The position numbers were made by a program, and so were the translations under genes. Below are positions 46,165 to 56,181 of a stretch of DNA of 64,000 bases, one piece after another (position 1 is the stretch's first letter; each line of letters opens with the position of its first letter). The DNA is taken from positions 248,001 through 312,000 of the forward strand of contig NZ_JAIBKA010000002.1 in the NCBI RefSeq assembly GCF_022603395.1, read 5' to 3'. The notes beneath the pieces are model-generated. The model ran no database searches and had not been told where the DNA came from. It saw nothing but the letters and a program-made list of their open reading frames with translations. The stretch comes from Desulfoferrobacter suflitae (GTDB taxonomy: Bacteria; Desulfobacterota; Syntrophobacteria; Syntrophobacterales; Syntrophobacteraceae).

Positions 46165-46869
46165 CTAGTCTTTGTGGAAGGTGTCCCGGATGAGCTTTTT
46201 CGTGAGGTTGATGGATTTGGTGACGGGAATCCCTTTTGGGCAGACCCGGGTGCACTCAAAATGATTGACACAGGCGTGCGCCCCGTTGGGGTCATCCACC
46301 TGCCGCAACCGTTCCGCAACGTGTTCGTCACGTGAATCGAAAATGTAGCGATATGCCCAAACCAGGGCGGCAGGTCCAATATATTTGTTGTTGTAGTGCA
46401 TCACTGGACAGGAAGCGGTACAGCAGGCGCACATGATACACCGAATGACAGCATCGACCTTTTTCCTCTCTTCCACAGTCTGAGGAATCTCTTTATCCCC
46501 ACGGTGTGAAGAGATCAAGTACGGCTTGACCGCATGGATACCTTCCAGAAAGGAATCCATATCCACAATCAAATCCTTGCGCACTTTGAATACCGGCAGG
46601 GGCTCCAACACGATCTCCGGGCATTGATAGTCCTGCACCAGTTTCTGGCAGGCCAGCCCGCAAGTTCCATTGATCCTCATGCCATCCGAACCACACACTC
46701 CGTGACCGCACGACAGCCTGTAAGCGAGAGTTCCGTCCTGTTCCCATTTGATCCGATTCAAGCAGTCCAGGATGCGCTCTTCCGGTTCCGCCGCCACTTT
46801 ATAATGTTTCCAATACGGGCCCTTATCGACCTGTGGATCATATCGATAAATCTTAAAATGCAGCTCCAT
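46165..46869 (-). CDS. sdhB: Succinate dehydrogenase/fumarate reductase iron-sulfur subunit
   Basis: 234 residues. [2Fe-2S] ligands in 'CGHGVCGSDGMRINGTCGLAC', with Asp in the third position as in E. coli SdhB. The [4Fe-4S] site is 'CIMCACCTASCP', and the [3Fe-4S] site uses Cys in 'CVNHFECTRVCPKGI' plus the preceding Cys. It carries electrons from SdhA flavin to the quinone site. It follows sdhA by one base. No gene for a membrane anchor (SdhC or SdhD) is present in this cluster, so the quinone-binding subunit must come from elsewhere. Confidence 0.95.
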   Translation of the reverse strand: MELHFKIYRYDPQVDKGPYWKHYKVAAEPEERILDCLNRIKWEQDGTLAYRLSCGHGVCGSDGMRINGTCGLACQKLVQDYQCPEIVLEPLPVFKVRKDLIVDMDSFLEGIHAVKPYLISSHRGDKEIPQTVEERKKVDAVIRCIMCACCTASCPVMHYNNKYIGPAALVWAYRYIFDSRDEHVAERLRQVDDPNGAHACVNHFECTRVCPKGIPVTKSINLTKKLIRDTFHKD

Positions 46870-46870
46870 A

Positions 46871-48592
46871 TCAATAAGTCCTCGGTTTAGGTTCGAATCG
46901 CGTGATGGTCACCGGTTTGTAGAACACGCGAGGTCCTTGTTGCGTCATCTGGACAAGCGTGTGCTGCAGGAAGTTGTCATCGTCACGGTCGGGAAAATCC
47001 TCCCGGTAATGCGCTCCGCGACTCTCCTCTCTGGCCTTCGCCGAAACCACGACGGCTTCGGACAAGCTCAACAGGCATTCCAGTTCGAGTGCCTCCAACA
47101 GATCCGAATTGAACCTGGGACTCTTGTTGTCGATGGTCACTTGCCGGTAGCGTTCCTGCAACGATTCAATGGTGCTCAGAGCCTGCGAAAGCTCCTCCGC
47201 ATTCCGGAAGGAGGCACAGTGCCTCATCATGGTCGTCTGCAACTCCTGCCTGAGCTCTCCCGCTTTTTCACCCTTCCTCCTGTCTTTCAGCTCCTGAATC
47301 TTTGCTTCCATTGCCTTGCCCGGTCCGGCGCCGGGATCATTCCAGGGCAACTCTGCCATATCCCGCTTAATCTGCATTCCCGAACGACGCCCAAAAATGA
47401 CCAGATCGAGCAGTGAATTGCACCCCAGCCGATTGGCCCCGTGCACCGACAAACAGGAACATTCGCCGGCGGCAAACAAGCCCGGGATCACTTGGTGGTT
47501 TTTATCCAGCACCTGACCATCGACATTGACCGGAATGCCTCCCATCATATAATGGCAGGTTGGGTGCACCGGGATGGGCTGCTTTGCCGCATCAACCCCC
47601 AGATAAATTTTGGCAAATGAGGTGATCTCATTGAGTTTATCCGCCAAGACGTCCGCCCCGAGATGGGTCAGGTCCAGATGCACATAATCTTTGCCGTTTA
47701 TTCCACGACCCTGTTTGATTTCCTCGAGGATCGCCCGGGCGACCATATCTCTTGGGGCCAAATCCTTGATGGTGGGAGCGTACTTTGCCATGAACCGCTC
47801 CCCCGTGGAATTTTTTAGTATCCCTCCTTCTCCTCGAGCCGCTTCGCTGATCAGCACTCCCAAACCATAGATGCCGGTGGGATGAAACTGAACAAATTCC
47901 ATGTCCTCGAGGGGCACTCCCCGACGGTACGCGAAATAAACCCCGTCGCCGGTATTGGCAAAACAGTTGGAGGTGGTCTTGAAGATTTTGCCAAATCCGC
48001 CGGTGGCCAGCAGCACCACCCGGCTTTGGAAAAAGTGGACCGCACCGGTTGCCAGTTCATAAGCGACGAGCCCTGCCAGTTTCTTGTTCTCGAGTACCAG
48101 GTCCAACATTTGAAACTCGGGGAAAACCTTCACCCCCTGCTGCACCGCCTGTGCATACAAAGTGTCGAGAATCACGCGGCCCGTATGGTCGGAAGCATAA
48201 CAGGCCCGCTTGACCGAATGTTTTCCAAAGTGGCTGGTATGGCCGCCGAAGGCACGCTGAGCTATCTTGCCCCGGGCCGTTCGATTGAAAGGCACCCCCA
48301 TGTGCTCCAATTCGTAAACGGCGCGTGGAGCATCCTGGGCAAGGATTTCTGCAACGTCTTGATCGGTCAGGTAGTCACCACCCTTAACGGTGTCGTACAT
48401 ATGCCATTCCCAGGAATCTTCCTCTTCATTTCCCAAGGCTGCAGCAACGCCCCCCTGAGCAGCGCCGGAATGCGACCTGGTCGGGTATACCTTGCTGATC
48501 AGGGCCACTTTCCCCTGGTCGGCCATTTCAATAGCCGCTCTCAGCCCGGCCAAACCGGACCCCACAATGACAACGTCAAATTTGAAAGCCAT
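46871..48592 (-). CDS. sdhA: Succinate dehydrogenase/fumarate reductase flavoprotein subunit
   Basis: 573 residues from the ATG at 48592 ('[20 protein letters not shown]', FAD dinucleotide fold). An upstream in-frame ATG would add 52 unconserved residues. The covalent FAD His is in '[12 protein letters not shown]', substrate residues are in '[21 protein letters not shown]' (span), with catalytic Arg in 'NSTGERFM...[10 protein letters not shown]', and '[14 protein letters not shown]'. The sequence type is closest to the mitochondrial/E. coli SdhA form. It is translated with sdhB (one-base gap). Direction in vivo (oxidation or fumarate respiration) cannot be decided from sequence. Confidence 0.95.
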   Translation of the reverse strand: MAFKFDVVIVGSGLAGLRAAIEMADQGKVALISKVYPTRSHSGAAQGGVAAALGNEEEDSWEWHMYDTVKGGDYLTDQDVAEILAQDAPRAVYELEHMGVPFNRTARGKIAQRAFGGHTSHFGKHSVKRACYASDHTGRVILDTLYAQAVQQGVKVFPEFQMLDLVLENKKLAGLVAYELATGAVHFFQSRVVLLATGGFGKIFKTTSNCFANTGDGVYFAYRRGVPLEDMEFVQFHPTGIYGLGVLISEAARGEGGILKNSTGERFMAKYAPTIKDLAPRDMVARAILEEIKQGRGINGKDYVHLDLTHLGADVLADKLNEITSFAKIYLGVDAAKQPIPVHPTCHYMMGGIPVNVDGQVLDKNHQVIPGLFAAGECSCLSVHGANRLGCNSLLDLVIFGRRSGMQIKRDMAELPWNDPGAGPGKAMEAKIQELKDRRKGEKAGELRQELQTTMMRHCASFRNAEELSQALSTIESLQERYRQVTIDNKSPRFNSDLLEALELECLLSLSEAVVVSAKAREESRGAHYREDFPDRDDDNFLQHTLVQMTQQGPRVFYKPVTITRFEPKPRTY

Positions 48593-48612
48593 CGGCGCGT
48601 ATCCTTCCGTCG

Positions 48613-49794
48613 TTATTTTCTGGCTTCCGGTGGTCGATACTCGCAGCCAACGGGACCGCAATAGTCGCCCACATACTCCGCCTTGGGGCGGTACAAGGCT
48701 GGCTTGCCCTGAGCTTCGGCGAATTTTTCTTCGATAATATGGGAGCACCAGCCGGTGATTCTCGCTATGGCAAACATGGGCGTCATCAAATCGTTGGGGA
48801 TGTTCAGCATGTGATACACTGAACCGCTGTAGAAGTCCACGTTCGGCTTAATGGTGGGCTTGCCTCTGGCTTCGAACTCCTTTACGGCCAATGCCTCGAT
48901 TTGGGTCAAAAGTTTGAACCAACTTTCGTTGCCGGCTTTCTTCCCAAGCTTCTCAGAGGTTTGCTTCAATATGACGGCTCTCGGATCAGTGGTCTTGTAA
49001 ACAGCATGCCCCATACCCATGATTCGTTCACCCTGGTCGATACGATTCCTGATCCAGCCCGCCAAATCCCGCTCTCCGGCAATGTCCTGGATCATCTTCA
49101 CCACTCGCGCATTGGCGCCGCCGTGCAAACTTCCCGACAGGGCACCCACGCCCGCAGCAACACCGGCATACATATGCGCCCTGGTGGAAACCACTTCACG
49201 ACAGGCAAAGGTGGAAGCGTTGAAGGTATGGTCGGCATGCAGCAGCAGGCATATATCCAGCTCCCGAGCGAATTCCGGAGCGGGCTTGTGACCGAGCAAC
49301 TGCCAGAGGAAATTTTCTGCATGCGAAAGTTTGTCATCGGGCGCCACAGGCTCCAGGCCGTTTCTGATACGGTGCCAGGCAGCCACCAGAGCGGGTATGC
49401 GCGCGATGAGGCGAATCGCTTTGCGAACGTTAGCCTCCCTGGATTCATCCTCGAGCTCTTCATCCGCCATAGCCAACAGGGGAACGGAAGCCTGCAGCAC
49501 ATCCATGGGATCCGCTTGCGCGGGCCAACGCTTGTAGCTCTCGTTAATAAAATCAGGCAACCGCCTCGCTTTCACGAGCTCTGCGCTGAACTCCGCAAGC
49601 TGCTTCTCATCGGGCAGCGAACCATTGAGCAGCAAATACGCCGTTTCGACAAAAGATGACTTTTGAGCCAAATCCTCAATGCGAAATCCGCGGTATAATA
49701 GAATGCCCTTTTCACCGTCAATGAAGCTGATCTTGGTGTCCGCGACAGCCACTCCGCGCAGTCCGGTATTCTTAATGCGCACCTCTTCCGCCAT
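48613..49794 (-). CDS. gltA: Citrate synthase (Si type)
   Basis: 393 residues. Catalytic residues are recognisable: first His in '[11 protein letters not shown]', second His in '[13 protein letters not shown]', and Asp in '[13 protein letters not shown]'. The '[17 protein letters not shown]' helix is standard. This is the Si-type fold, not the Re-citrate synthase found in many anaerobes. It could also be 2-methylcitrate synthase, a close paralogue, but the aconitase, SdhAB and fumarase neighbours favour citrate. Start ATG at 49794 has GGAGGACGG upstream. Confidence 0.92.
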   Translation of the reverse strand: MAEEVRIKNTGLRGVAVADTKISFIDGEKGILLYRGFRIEDLAQKSSFVETAYLLLNGSLPDEKQLAEFSAELVKARRLPDFINESYKRWPAQADPMDVLQASVPLLAMADEELEDESREANVRKAIRLIARIPALVAAWHRIRNGLEPVAPDDKLSHAENFLWQLLGHKPAPEFARELDICLLLHADHTFNASTFACREVVSTRAHMYAGVAAGVGALSGSLHGGANARVVKMIQDIAGERDLAGWIRNRIDQGERIMGMGHAVYKTTDPRAVILKQTSEKLGKKAGNESWFKLLTQIEALAVKEFEARGKPTIKPNVDFYSGSVYHMLNIPNDLMTPMFAIARITGWCSHIIEEKFAEAQGKPALYRPKAEYVGDYCGPVGCEYRPPEARK

Positions 49795-49999
49795 TTTCCG
49801 TCCTCCAGTCTATTCTCGTGATATACCCTGAATTGTCACATAACCACGGCATCACGATCACCACCAAACAACAACAAGACAGCCGATACTCGAACAAACG
49901 GAGCGCTTTCTCGAACACCTTTGGGCAAGAGGTCCGGGGCCGTTCGGGTGAATCATCCCGCGCTTCTCTGGGAAATGCGGACCATTCGACACAAAGCCA

Positions 50000-51931
50000 T
50001 CAACAGGTACGCCTCACATAATTCAAGGCTCCGCCGGCCAGCAGGTGCTGGCGCTGGCGATCGGACACTTCCAGTCGTGTTGTGATTGCCCGTCCGTCCA
50101 CTTCCACTGGAATTTCGACGGCACCCTCCGCGATGCGCTTCTTCACATCCCGCAGAACGAGCTTCGAGCCTTTCTGGATGGCGTCGTAGTCTCCCTGATT
50201 TTCAAAAACCAACGGAAGAATTCCGAAATTGCACAGGTTTGCCTTGTGTATCCGGGCAAAACTCTTAGCAATCTTGACCCTCACACCCAGGTACCGAGGA
50301 GCCAGGGAAGCATGTTCCCGACTCGATCCCTGGCCATAGTTTTCTCCCCCGATAACGGCAACCGTCCCCCTTTCCTTACATTCTCTGTGAAAATTGGGGT
50401 CGATAGGGGAGAAAACAAATTCACTGATGGCCTCTATATTGGAACGTAACGGAAGGATCTTGTTGCCCGCGGGCATGATCTCATCCGTTGAAATGTTGTC
50501 TTTGACCTTCAGAACCACCTCGGCTTCCAGAGTAGCGGGAAGTTCGTCCATATCCGGGAGAGGTTTTATATTGGGACCACGAATCACCTCGGTTGTCCGC
50601 GATTGCGGCGAGGGCGCAATGAAGGAACCCTCATCGATCAGGTATTGTTCCGGATCTTTGATGCGGGGGTAGGGCATTTCCTTGCCCAGATCCCGAGGAT
50701 CCGTGATAACCCCTTTCAGAGCGGCCGCAGCTACGGTCTCGGGAGAACACAGATAGACCTGGTCGCCCTTGGTTCCCGAACGGCCGGGAAAATTACGCGG
50801 CATGGTGCGTAAGCTGACTTCACCCGTACCGGGGGCCTGCCCCATACCAATGCACCCCAGGCACCCCGGCTCGTGGATGCGCGCTCCGGCCATCAGCAGT
50901 GCCATAAGGCCTCCCTGCGCGGCAACGTTTTCCAGTACCTGGCGACTGCCGGGATTGACGTGCAGACTGGTTTCCGGATGACGGTGACGCCCTTCAACAA
51001 TCTTGGCCACCACCATGAGATCTCGGAAAGAAGAATTCACACTGCTGCCGACGATCACCTGGTGCGCCTTAATGCCGGCAACTTCTCTCACCGGAACCAC
51101 ATTTCCCGGCGATGAAGGGCACGCAATGAGAGGCTGCAGGGTCGACAGGTCAATTTCAGTGTACTCGTCGTATTGCGCACCCTCGTCGGCCGCCAGAGGG
51201 ATCCACGAAGCGGCGCGCCCTTGAGCTTTCAAGTAGGCCCTGGTGTTGTCGTCGGAAGGGAAAATAGAGCTGGTGGCCCCCAACTCGGTGCCCATATTGC
51301 CGATGGTCTCACGATCCGTAGCGGAGAGGCTCCTGACACCCGGCCCGTAATATTCCACCACTTTCCCAACGCATCCTTTGACATCGTAGCGACGCAGCAT
51401 TTCCAGGATGACGTCCTTCGCGCTGACCCAGTCGGGAAGCTCGCCCGTGAGCCGAACACCCAGCACTTTGGGGCATGGCATGTAATAGGGATGCCCTGCC
51501 ATGGCCATGGCAATATCGAGGCCTCCCGCCCCGATACCCAACATCGAAATACCTGCCGCACCCGGCGTGTGGCTGTCGGCGCCAAGAATGATTTTGCCGG
51601 GCACTCCGAAGCGCTCCATATGTACCTGGTGAGACACACCATTGCCTGCCGGGCTGAAATAAATGCCGTAACGCGCAGCCGCCGTTTGCAGGTACTTGTG
51701 ATCATCCGCATTCTTGAAATCGGTCTGGAGGATATTGTGGTCAACATACTGTGCTGCAAGCTCAACCTTAACTGAATCCAGGCCAAGCGTTTCAAATTCG
51801 AGCATCGCCATGGTTCCCGTCGCATCCTGCAACAGTGTATGATCTATCTTTATACCGATCTCCTGACCAGCCACCAGTTCACCTTCCACCAAATGGGCTT
51901 GCAGGATCTTGCACGTGAGATTCTTAGCCAA
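50000..51931 (-). CDS. acn: Aconitate hydratase (Aquifex-type), Ser in place of one cluster Cys
   Basis: 643 residues from a TTG at 51931, which follows GAAGGGGG and matches the family start 'AKNLTCKILQAH'; the open frame upstream to 52099 translates into repeat-like sequence. Aconitase domains 1-3 and the swivel domain are present in one chain ('DATGTMAMLEFETLG', 'GADSHTPGAAG', 'GENYGQGSSREHA'). Two cluster cysteines are in 'PGCLGCIG'. The third, normally in 'GSCTNSS', is Ser here ('GSSVNSS', codon 51041-51043). First gene of the TCA set. Ser at this place may be a trait of the subfamily. Confidence 0.88.
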   Translation of the reverse strand: MAKNLTCKILQAHLVEGELVAGQEIGIKIDHTLLQDATGTMAMLEFETLGLDSVKVELAAQYVDHNILQTDFKNADDHKYLQTAAARYGIYFSPAGNGVSHQVHMERFGVPGKIILGADSHTPGAAGISMLGIGAGGLDIAMAMAGHPYYMPCPKVLGVRLTGELPDWVSAKDVILEMLRRYDVKGCVGKVVEYYGPGVRSLSATDRETIGNMGTELGATSSIFPSDDNTRAYLKAQGRAASWIPLAADEGAQYDEYTEIDLSTLQPLIACPSSPGNVVPVREVAGIKAHQVIVGSSVNSSFRDLMVVAKIVEGRHRHPETSLHVNPGSRQVLENVAAQGGLMALLMAGARIHEPGCLGCIGMGQAPGTGEVSLRTMPRNFPGRSGTKGDQVYLCSPETVAAAALKGVITDPRDLGKEMPYPRIKDPEQYLIDEGSFIAPSPQSRTTEVIRGPNIKPLPDMDELPATLEAEVVLKVKDNISTDEIMPAGNKILPLRSNIEAISEFVFSPIDPNFHRECKERGTVAVIGGENYGQGSSREHASLAPRYLGVRVKIAKSFARIHKANLCNFGILPLVFENQGDYDAIQKGSKLVLRDVKKRIAEGAVEIPVEVDGRAITTRLEVSDRQRQHLLAGGALNYVRRTC

Positions 51932-52388
51932 ATAAACCCCCTTCTCATCTGGTCCTTTGTCAAAGTCCTTCCGCGTCCTGCCGGCCATTGCCGGAATCCA
52001 AGCTTCTCGGGCCTTTCTGAACTCTTGCCGCCGTGGCCGGCTGCATTTCGACCGGGCAACCGATTGTTTGAGTTTTGCAGGACGCTCGCTTGTATGCAAC
52101 CCTTAACGGCTATTTAATTTTGAGCTGGTTTGAACGTAAGATCTTTGCGGGAAACTGTCAATCAGGTTGTGGGCTTTTGGGCGGGTTTGGCGGTAACCTG
52201 AAGCACCCATTCGACCGGCACTGGCACTTGCCGTGGCGTGATTGAAATGCCGGGCGGTGCGCGTCGTACCACGCCGGCCCCTGGGTACAGGGTATTTTCG
52301 TTGACGCAGAGCCAGCGGCGTGCTACATTTTTCTAAAATAACAGCACTTTCTGACATTTGACCCAGACAACAGACACGGAGGTGGATC

Positions 52389-52676
52389 ATGGCTGTTCGC
52401 GTACTGATAGAAAGAGAGATTGAACCGGGTCATGAGTTGCAGCTCCATCAATTGCTTCTGCAATTGCGAGCCAAGGCAATGCAGGTGAAAGGCTACATAT
52501 CGGGGGAGACCCTTCGGGCTCTGGAAGATCCCAACAAGTTCCTGGTCATCAGCACGTGGAGCAGTTTGGATGAATGGAAAAACTGGGAAAGCAATTCAGA
52601 CCGAAAGCGCATTGAGGAGCAAATCAGCAGACTCTTGCGTGCCCCGGAGAAAACAGCCATCTACAGCTATATTTAA
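52389..52676 (+). CDS. Antibiotic-biosynthesis-monooxygenase-fold (ABM) protein
   Basis: 95 residues forming a dimeric alpha+beta barrel: strand 'VRVLIEREIEPGHE', helix 'LHQLLLQLRAKAMQ', strand 'GYISGETLRALEDPNKFLVISTW' (span), 'SLDEWKNWESN'. This is the ABM/YgiN-like fold. Cofactor-free oxygenases, heme-degrading enzymes and proteins of unknown role share it; no catalytic residue is diagnostic here. GGAGGTGG lies just upstream of its ATG. Stand-alone gene divergent from aconitase. Confidence 0.82.
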   Translation: MAVRVLIEREIEPGHELQLHQLLLQLRAKAMQVKGYISGETLRALEDPNKFLVISTWSSLDEWKNWESNSDRKRIEEQISRLLRAPEKTAIYSYI

Positions 52677-52753
52677 CCTGACTATGGCGATTCTCATTGA
52701 AGGCCGCCCGTCGGCGCTGCGTCCCTCTGGAAGGTTGAGAGTGGGAGCCGTGC

Positions 52754-54901
52754 TCAATCGGCACCGCGCTGTACGGAATACACCCCTTTTTCCGCCCGCA
52801 GGGCTGACAGTACCCTGTGCAGGTGCCCGGTATCTCGCACTTCGATTTTCATGCGGCATACACTGGATCCGGCGCTCTCGGATTCCACATGGACATCCAC
52901 AACACTGGCGTCAAGCTGCCCCAGGACTCCGCTCAAAGCCGCCAGCATGCCTTTATTATTTAAATATGCCACCTTGATATCCACCGGATACACATTGTCC
53001 TCCCCGGAATCCCACTGCACCTCTATTTTTCGTTCCGGTTCGATGTCTTCAATGTTCTTGCACGATTCTCTGTGAACGGTAATTCCCCTTCCGCGCGTGA
53101 TGAATCCCACAATGGGCTCCCCGGGAATTGGATTGCAGCATTTAGCCATGCGCATGAGCACGTCATCCACTCCGCGAACGCGGACCCCCTCATCGCTTCT
53201 GCTCGGCTTGCGTTTTTCGATGGGGATCGTCTCTTCTTTGGCTGGCTGTTCTTCGACGAGGGCAACGGGCATTTTGCCGAAAACCTGAGCCGCGGAAACT
53301 TTGTAGTACCCGACGCTCGCCAGTAGATCGTCTATGCTACGCAGGGAAAAACTCTTGGCCACTTCCTGCAGTTCCAGGGAATTGATGTAATTGTTAAAGC
53401 TCAGTCCCCTCTTACGGAATTCCTTCTCACAAAGCTCCCTTCCAACGGCGATGCTGTTCTCCCGTTCCTGGGCTTTAATCCAATGGCGAATACGGTTGCG
53501 CGCCTTGGTCGACTTGATGAACTTCAACCAATCTTTACTGGGATGATGATTGGCCGCAGTCAAAATTTCAATGGTGTCGCCATTTTGCAGCTCATAGCGC
53601 AAAGGCACCAGTTTGCCGTTGACTCTTGCCCCGACACAGCGATGGCCCACTTCGCTGTGCACTTCATAGGCGAAGTCGACGGGCGTTGACCCTTTGGGGA
53701 GGGCCTTCACTTCCCCCTGCGGAGTGAATACATAGACCTCGTCCGGATACAGGTTGACCTTGACGGCTTCAAAGATCCCTTTAGGGTCGCGCCATTCCCG
53801 GTTCCATTCGAGCAGCTCACGCAGCCATGAAAATCGGCGGGTCTCTTCCTCCGTCTGACCTGCAGTCGGTTTCCCCTCCTTGTAAAGCCAGTGAGCGGCA
53901 ATGCCTTCGTTGGCCACCATGTCCATTTCCTCGGTTCGAATCTGGACCTCCATCCGCTCTCCATAGGGACCGATGACCGTTGTGTGCAGCGATTGATACA
54001 TGTTGGCTTTAGGCTTAACAATGTAGTCCTTGTAACGCCCCTCGACCGGCTCCCAAACCGAATGCACGATACCGAGAGTCTCATAGCAGGACTTAATCGA
54101 GTCAACGATGATGCGGAAAGCGATGACATCATAGACTTTCTGCAGATCCAGATTTTGCCGCATCATTTTTTGGTAAATGCTGTATAAGTGCTTGGATCGA
54201 CCACTGATACGTCCCGTCAAGTTATTTTCGCGAAGCTTCGCCAGGATGATCTGCTTGACTTCTTCCACATAGCGCTTACGGTCCTCTTCGGTCTTGGCAA
54301 GGCCCTGAAAGATCTCCCGGTAGGCGTCCGGATAAAGGCATTGGAAGCTCAGGTCTTCCAGTTCCTGCTTCATCCAGTCGATGCCCAGTCGCGCGGCGAG
54401 CGGGGCATAGATGTGCAGGGTCTCTTCAGCCAGCACCTCCTGCATCATCGAGGGGTGTCGCCTGAAGCCGCGCATTTCCTGAAGTCGATCGGCCAACTTG
54501 ACCAGCACAACGCGGATGTCCTCCGACATGGTGAGGACCATTTTGCGCATGTATTCCGCTTGCCGCTCTTCCCGCTGGCTGAAGTCGAGCTGACCCAGCT
54601 TGGTCACTCCCTCAACGATTCGAGCCGTTGATGGGCCGAAGCCTTCCTCCAAATCACGCGCAGTGAGGAGCTTTTCTTCCAGGCAATCGTGCAACAGTCC
54701 AGCCGCAATGCTGGCCTCATCCAGGCGCATCCCTGCGAGAATGCTCGCTACCTCCAGCGGGTGGTTTAAATAGGGTTCACCCTTGAGCCGGACTTGCCCT
54801 TTGTGAAATTTGGCGGCAAAAACATATGCCTTTTCGATAAAGGATATATCGGCTTTGGGATAATAGCTGAGTATTTGATCGATGATCTCGAAGAATCGCA
54901 C
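52754..54901 (-). CDS. rel: Bifunctional (p)ppGpp synthetase/hydrolase (Rel)
   Basis: 715 residues with the standard domains. The N-terminal HD hydrolase ('GLLHDCLEE', where the usual ED is EE) spans ~1-190. The synthetase domain has 'GRYKDYIVKPKANMYQSLHTTVIG' (span, Tyr ring-stacking residue) and 'VQIRTEEMDMVANEGIAAHW'. The RYKD form is typical of bifunctional Rel rather than the synthetase-only EFDD form of RelA. TGS ('VYVFTPQGEVKALPKGSTPVDFAYEVHS', span), helical/zinc region and a C-terminal ACT domain follow. Controls the stringent response. Likely co-transcribed with ispG upstream. Confidence 0.95.
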   Translation of the reverse strand: MRFFEIIDQILSYYPKADISFIEKAYVFAAKFHKGQVRLKGEPYLNHPLEVASILAGMRLDEASIAAGLLHDCLEEKLLTARDLEEGFGPSTARIVEGVTKLGQLDFSQREERQAEYMRKMVLTMSEDIRVVLVKLADRLQEMRGFRRHPSMMQEVLAEETLHIYAPLAARLGIDWMKQELEDLSFQCLYPDAYREIFQGLAKTEEDRKRYVEEVKQIILAKLRENNLTGRISGRSKHLYSIYQKMMRQNLDLQKVYDVIAFRIIVDSIKSCYETLGIVHSVWEPVEGRYKDYIVKPKANMYQSLHTTVIGPYGERMEVQIRTEEMDMVANEGIAAHWLYKEGKPTAGQTEEETRRFSWLRELLEWNREWRDPKGIFEAVKVNLYPDEVYVFTPQGEVKALPKGSTPVDFAYEVHSEVGHRCVGARVNGKLVPLRYELQNGDTIEILTAANHHPSKDWLKFIKSTKARNRIRHWIKAQERENSIAVGRELCEKEFRKRGLSFNNYINSLELQEVAKSFSLRSIDDLLASVGYYKVSAAQVFGKMPVALVEEQPAKEETIPIEKRKPSRSDEGVRVRGVDDVLMRMAKCCNPIPGEPIVGFITRGRGITVHRESCKNIEDIEPERKIEVQWDSGEDNVYPVDIKVAYLNNKGMLAALSGVLGQLDASVVDVHVESESAGSSVCRMKIEVRDTGHLHRVLSALRAEKGVYSVQRGAD

Positions 54902-54994
54902 TGAATCTATTTCCGCAATAAGGAATCAACTTCTTGATGGCATAGGATGCTGCCGCAAATCTTCGTGCGGATGCCCGAATCAACTTCTTCCGGC

Positions 54995-56077
54995 TTAATC
55001 TATAATCACCTCTCCAGTGATCTCCTGGACTTCCATCAGCAGCCTTTGAAGCAGCTCTTCCTCCGCTACGGTTTGCGTGCGTACCCCTTTTTTAAACAAA
55101 ATCCCTTTGCCGCGCCCTCCAGCAATACCGACATCGGCCTCGCGCGCCTCACCCGGTCCGTTCACCACACATCCCATAATGGCCACTTTCAACGGGCTGC
55201 GCACCTTTCTGAGTAACCGCTCCGCCTTCTCGACCAGCGGAATCAAATCCAATTCAGTCCTTCCGCAGGTGGGACAGCTGATCAATTCTACTCCTCTCCG
55301 GCGCAACTTCAAAGCTCTGAGGATACTGTAAGCTACAGGAATTTCATCTTCCGGAGGGCGCGTTAAGGAGACTCGAATGGTGTCCCCGATGCCTTGATAG
55401 AGCAGCACGCCGATGCCGAGGGACGACTTGATGGCACCGTCAACCAGAGTTCCGGCTTCCGTAACGCCCAGGTGCAGCGGATAGTCGACTCGATCGGCCA
55501 GCAATTGATAGGCCCGAATAGTGTCCAACACGTCGGATGACTTGAGCGAAACCTTGATCAGGTCAAATCCTTCATCCTCCAACATCCTGATGTGTCGCAG
55601 TGCACTTTCCACCATAGCCTCAGGACTCGGGCGACCGTATCTGGACAGTAATTCTTTTTCCACCGAACCGCTGTTGACGCCGATGCGAATGGGTACCTGC
55701 CTTTCCAGGGCGCTCTTAACCACCTTGGCCACACTTTGTCCACCGCCGATATTGCCCGGGTTTAACCGCAGGCCATCCACCCCGGCTGCTAGAGCTCCCA
55801 GTGCCAGACGATGATCGAAATGGATGTCGGCAATGAGCGGAATGTCAATGGCCTGTTTGATTCTGGAGAGCTGCTGGACGGCCTGCTGGTCCAACACTGC
55901 AACCCGCACCATTTCACACCCCACCTCCTGCAGGCGAATGATCTGCGCTACTGTGGCCTGCCAATCCCGGGTATCGGTGTTGGTCATGGACTGCACCACC
56001 ACCGGCGCTCCTCCGCCGATGGGGACATTGCCCAGGTGAATCTGTTTCGTTACACGTGTTTGATTAACGGCGATCAA
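54995..56077 (-). CDS. ispG: (E)-4-hydroxy-3-methylbut-2-enyl-diphosphate synthase (IspG)
   Basis: 360 residues. 'VPIGGGAPVVVQSMTNTDT', 'LIADIHFDHRLAL', 'LRLNPGNIGG' are typical of the TIM barrel; the C-terminal [4Fe-4S] domain has 'SCPTCGRTELDL' and 'IMGCVVNGPGEAREADVGIAGG' (span) with Cys, Cys, Cys and Glu ligands. Penultimate step of the MEP isoprenoid route, using reduced ferredoxin/flavodoxin. Ends 93 bases before the rel ATG. Normal length. Confidence 0.95.
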   Translation of the reverse strand: MIAVNQTRVTKQIHLGNVPIGGGAPVVVQSMTNTDTRDWQATVAQIIRLQEVGCEMVRVAVLDQQAVQQLSRIKQAIDIPLIADIHFDHRLALGALAAGVDGLRLNPGNIGGGQSVAKVVKSALERQVPIRIGVNSGSVEKELLSRYGRPSPEAMVESALRHIRMLEDEGFDLIKVSLKSSDVLDTIRAYQLLADRVDYPLHLGVTEAGTLVDGAIKSSLGIGVLLYQGIGDTIRVSLTRPPEDEIPVAYSILRALKLRRRGVELISCPTCGRTELDLIPLVEKAERLLRKVRSPLKVAIMGCVVNGPGEAREADVGIAGGRGKGILFKKGVRTQTVAEEELLQRLLMEVQEITGEVIID

Positions 56078-56181
56078 ATGGTCTCCTTGAAATTCCTGTA
56101 GAAAAGATCATGCATGATGTCGCGCCTTCCGTTGACGAACTGCGCAGAAATATTTCGGACGAAGCACAACAAACGGGTTGC

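Noticed and set aside
46155-46379. N-terminal extension of fumC overlapping sdhB
   Set aside because: Fumarase of 459 residues begins at 46154; the extension lies inside sdhB in another frame and has no family similarity.
51932-52099. N-terminal extension of aconitase to an ATG at 52099
   Set aside because: The extra 56 residues translate intergenic repeat-like DNA, while a TTG at 51931 has a good ribosome binding site and fits the family start.
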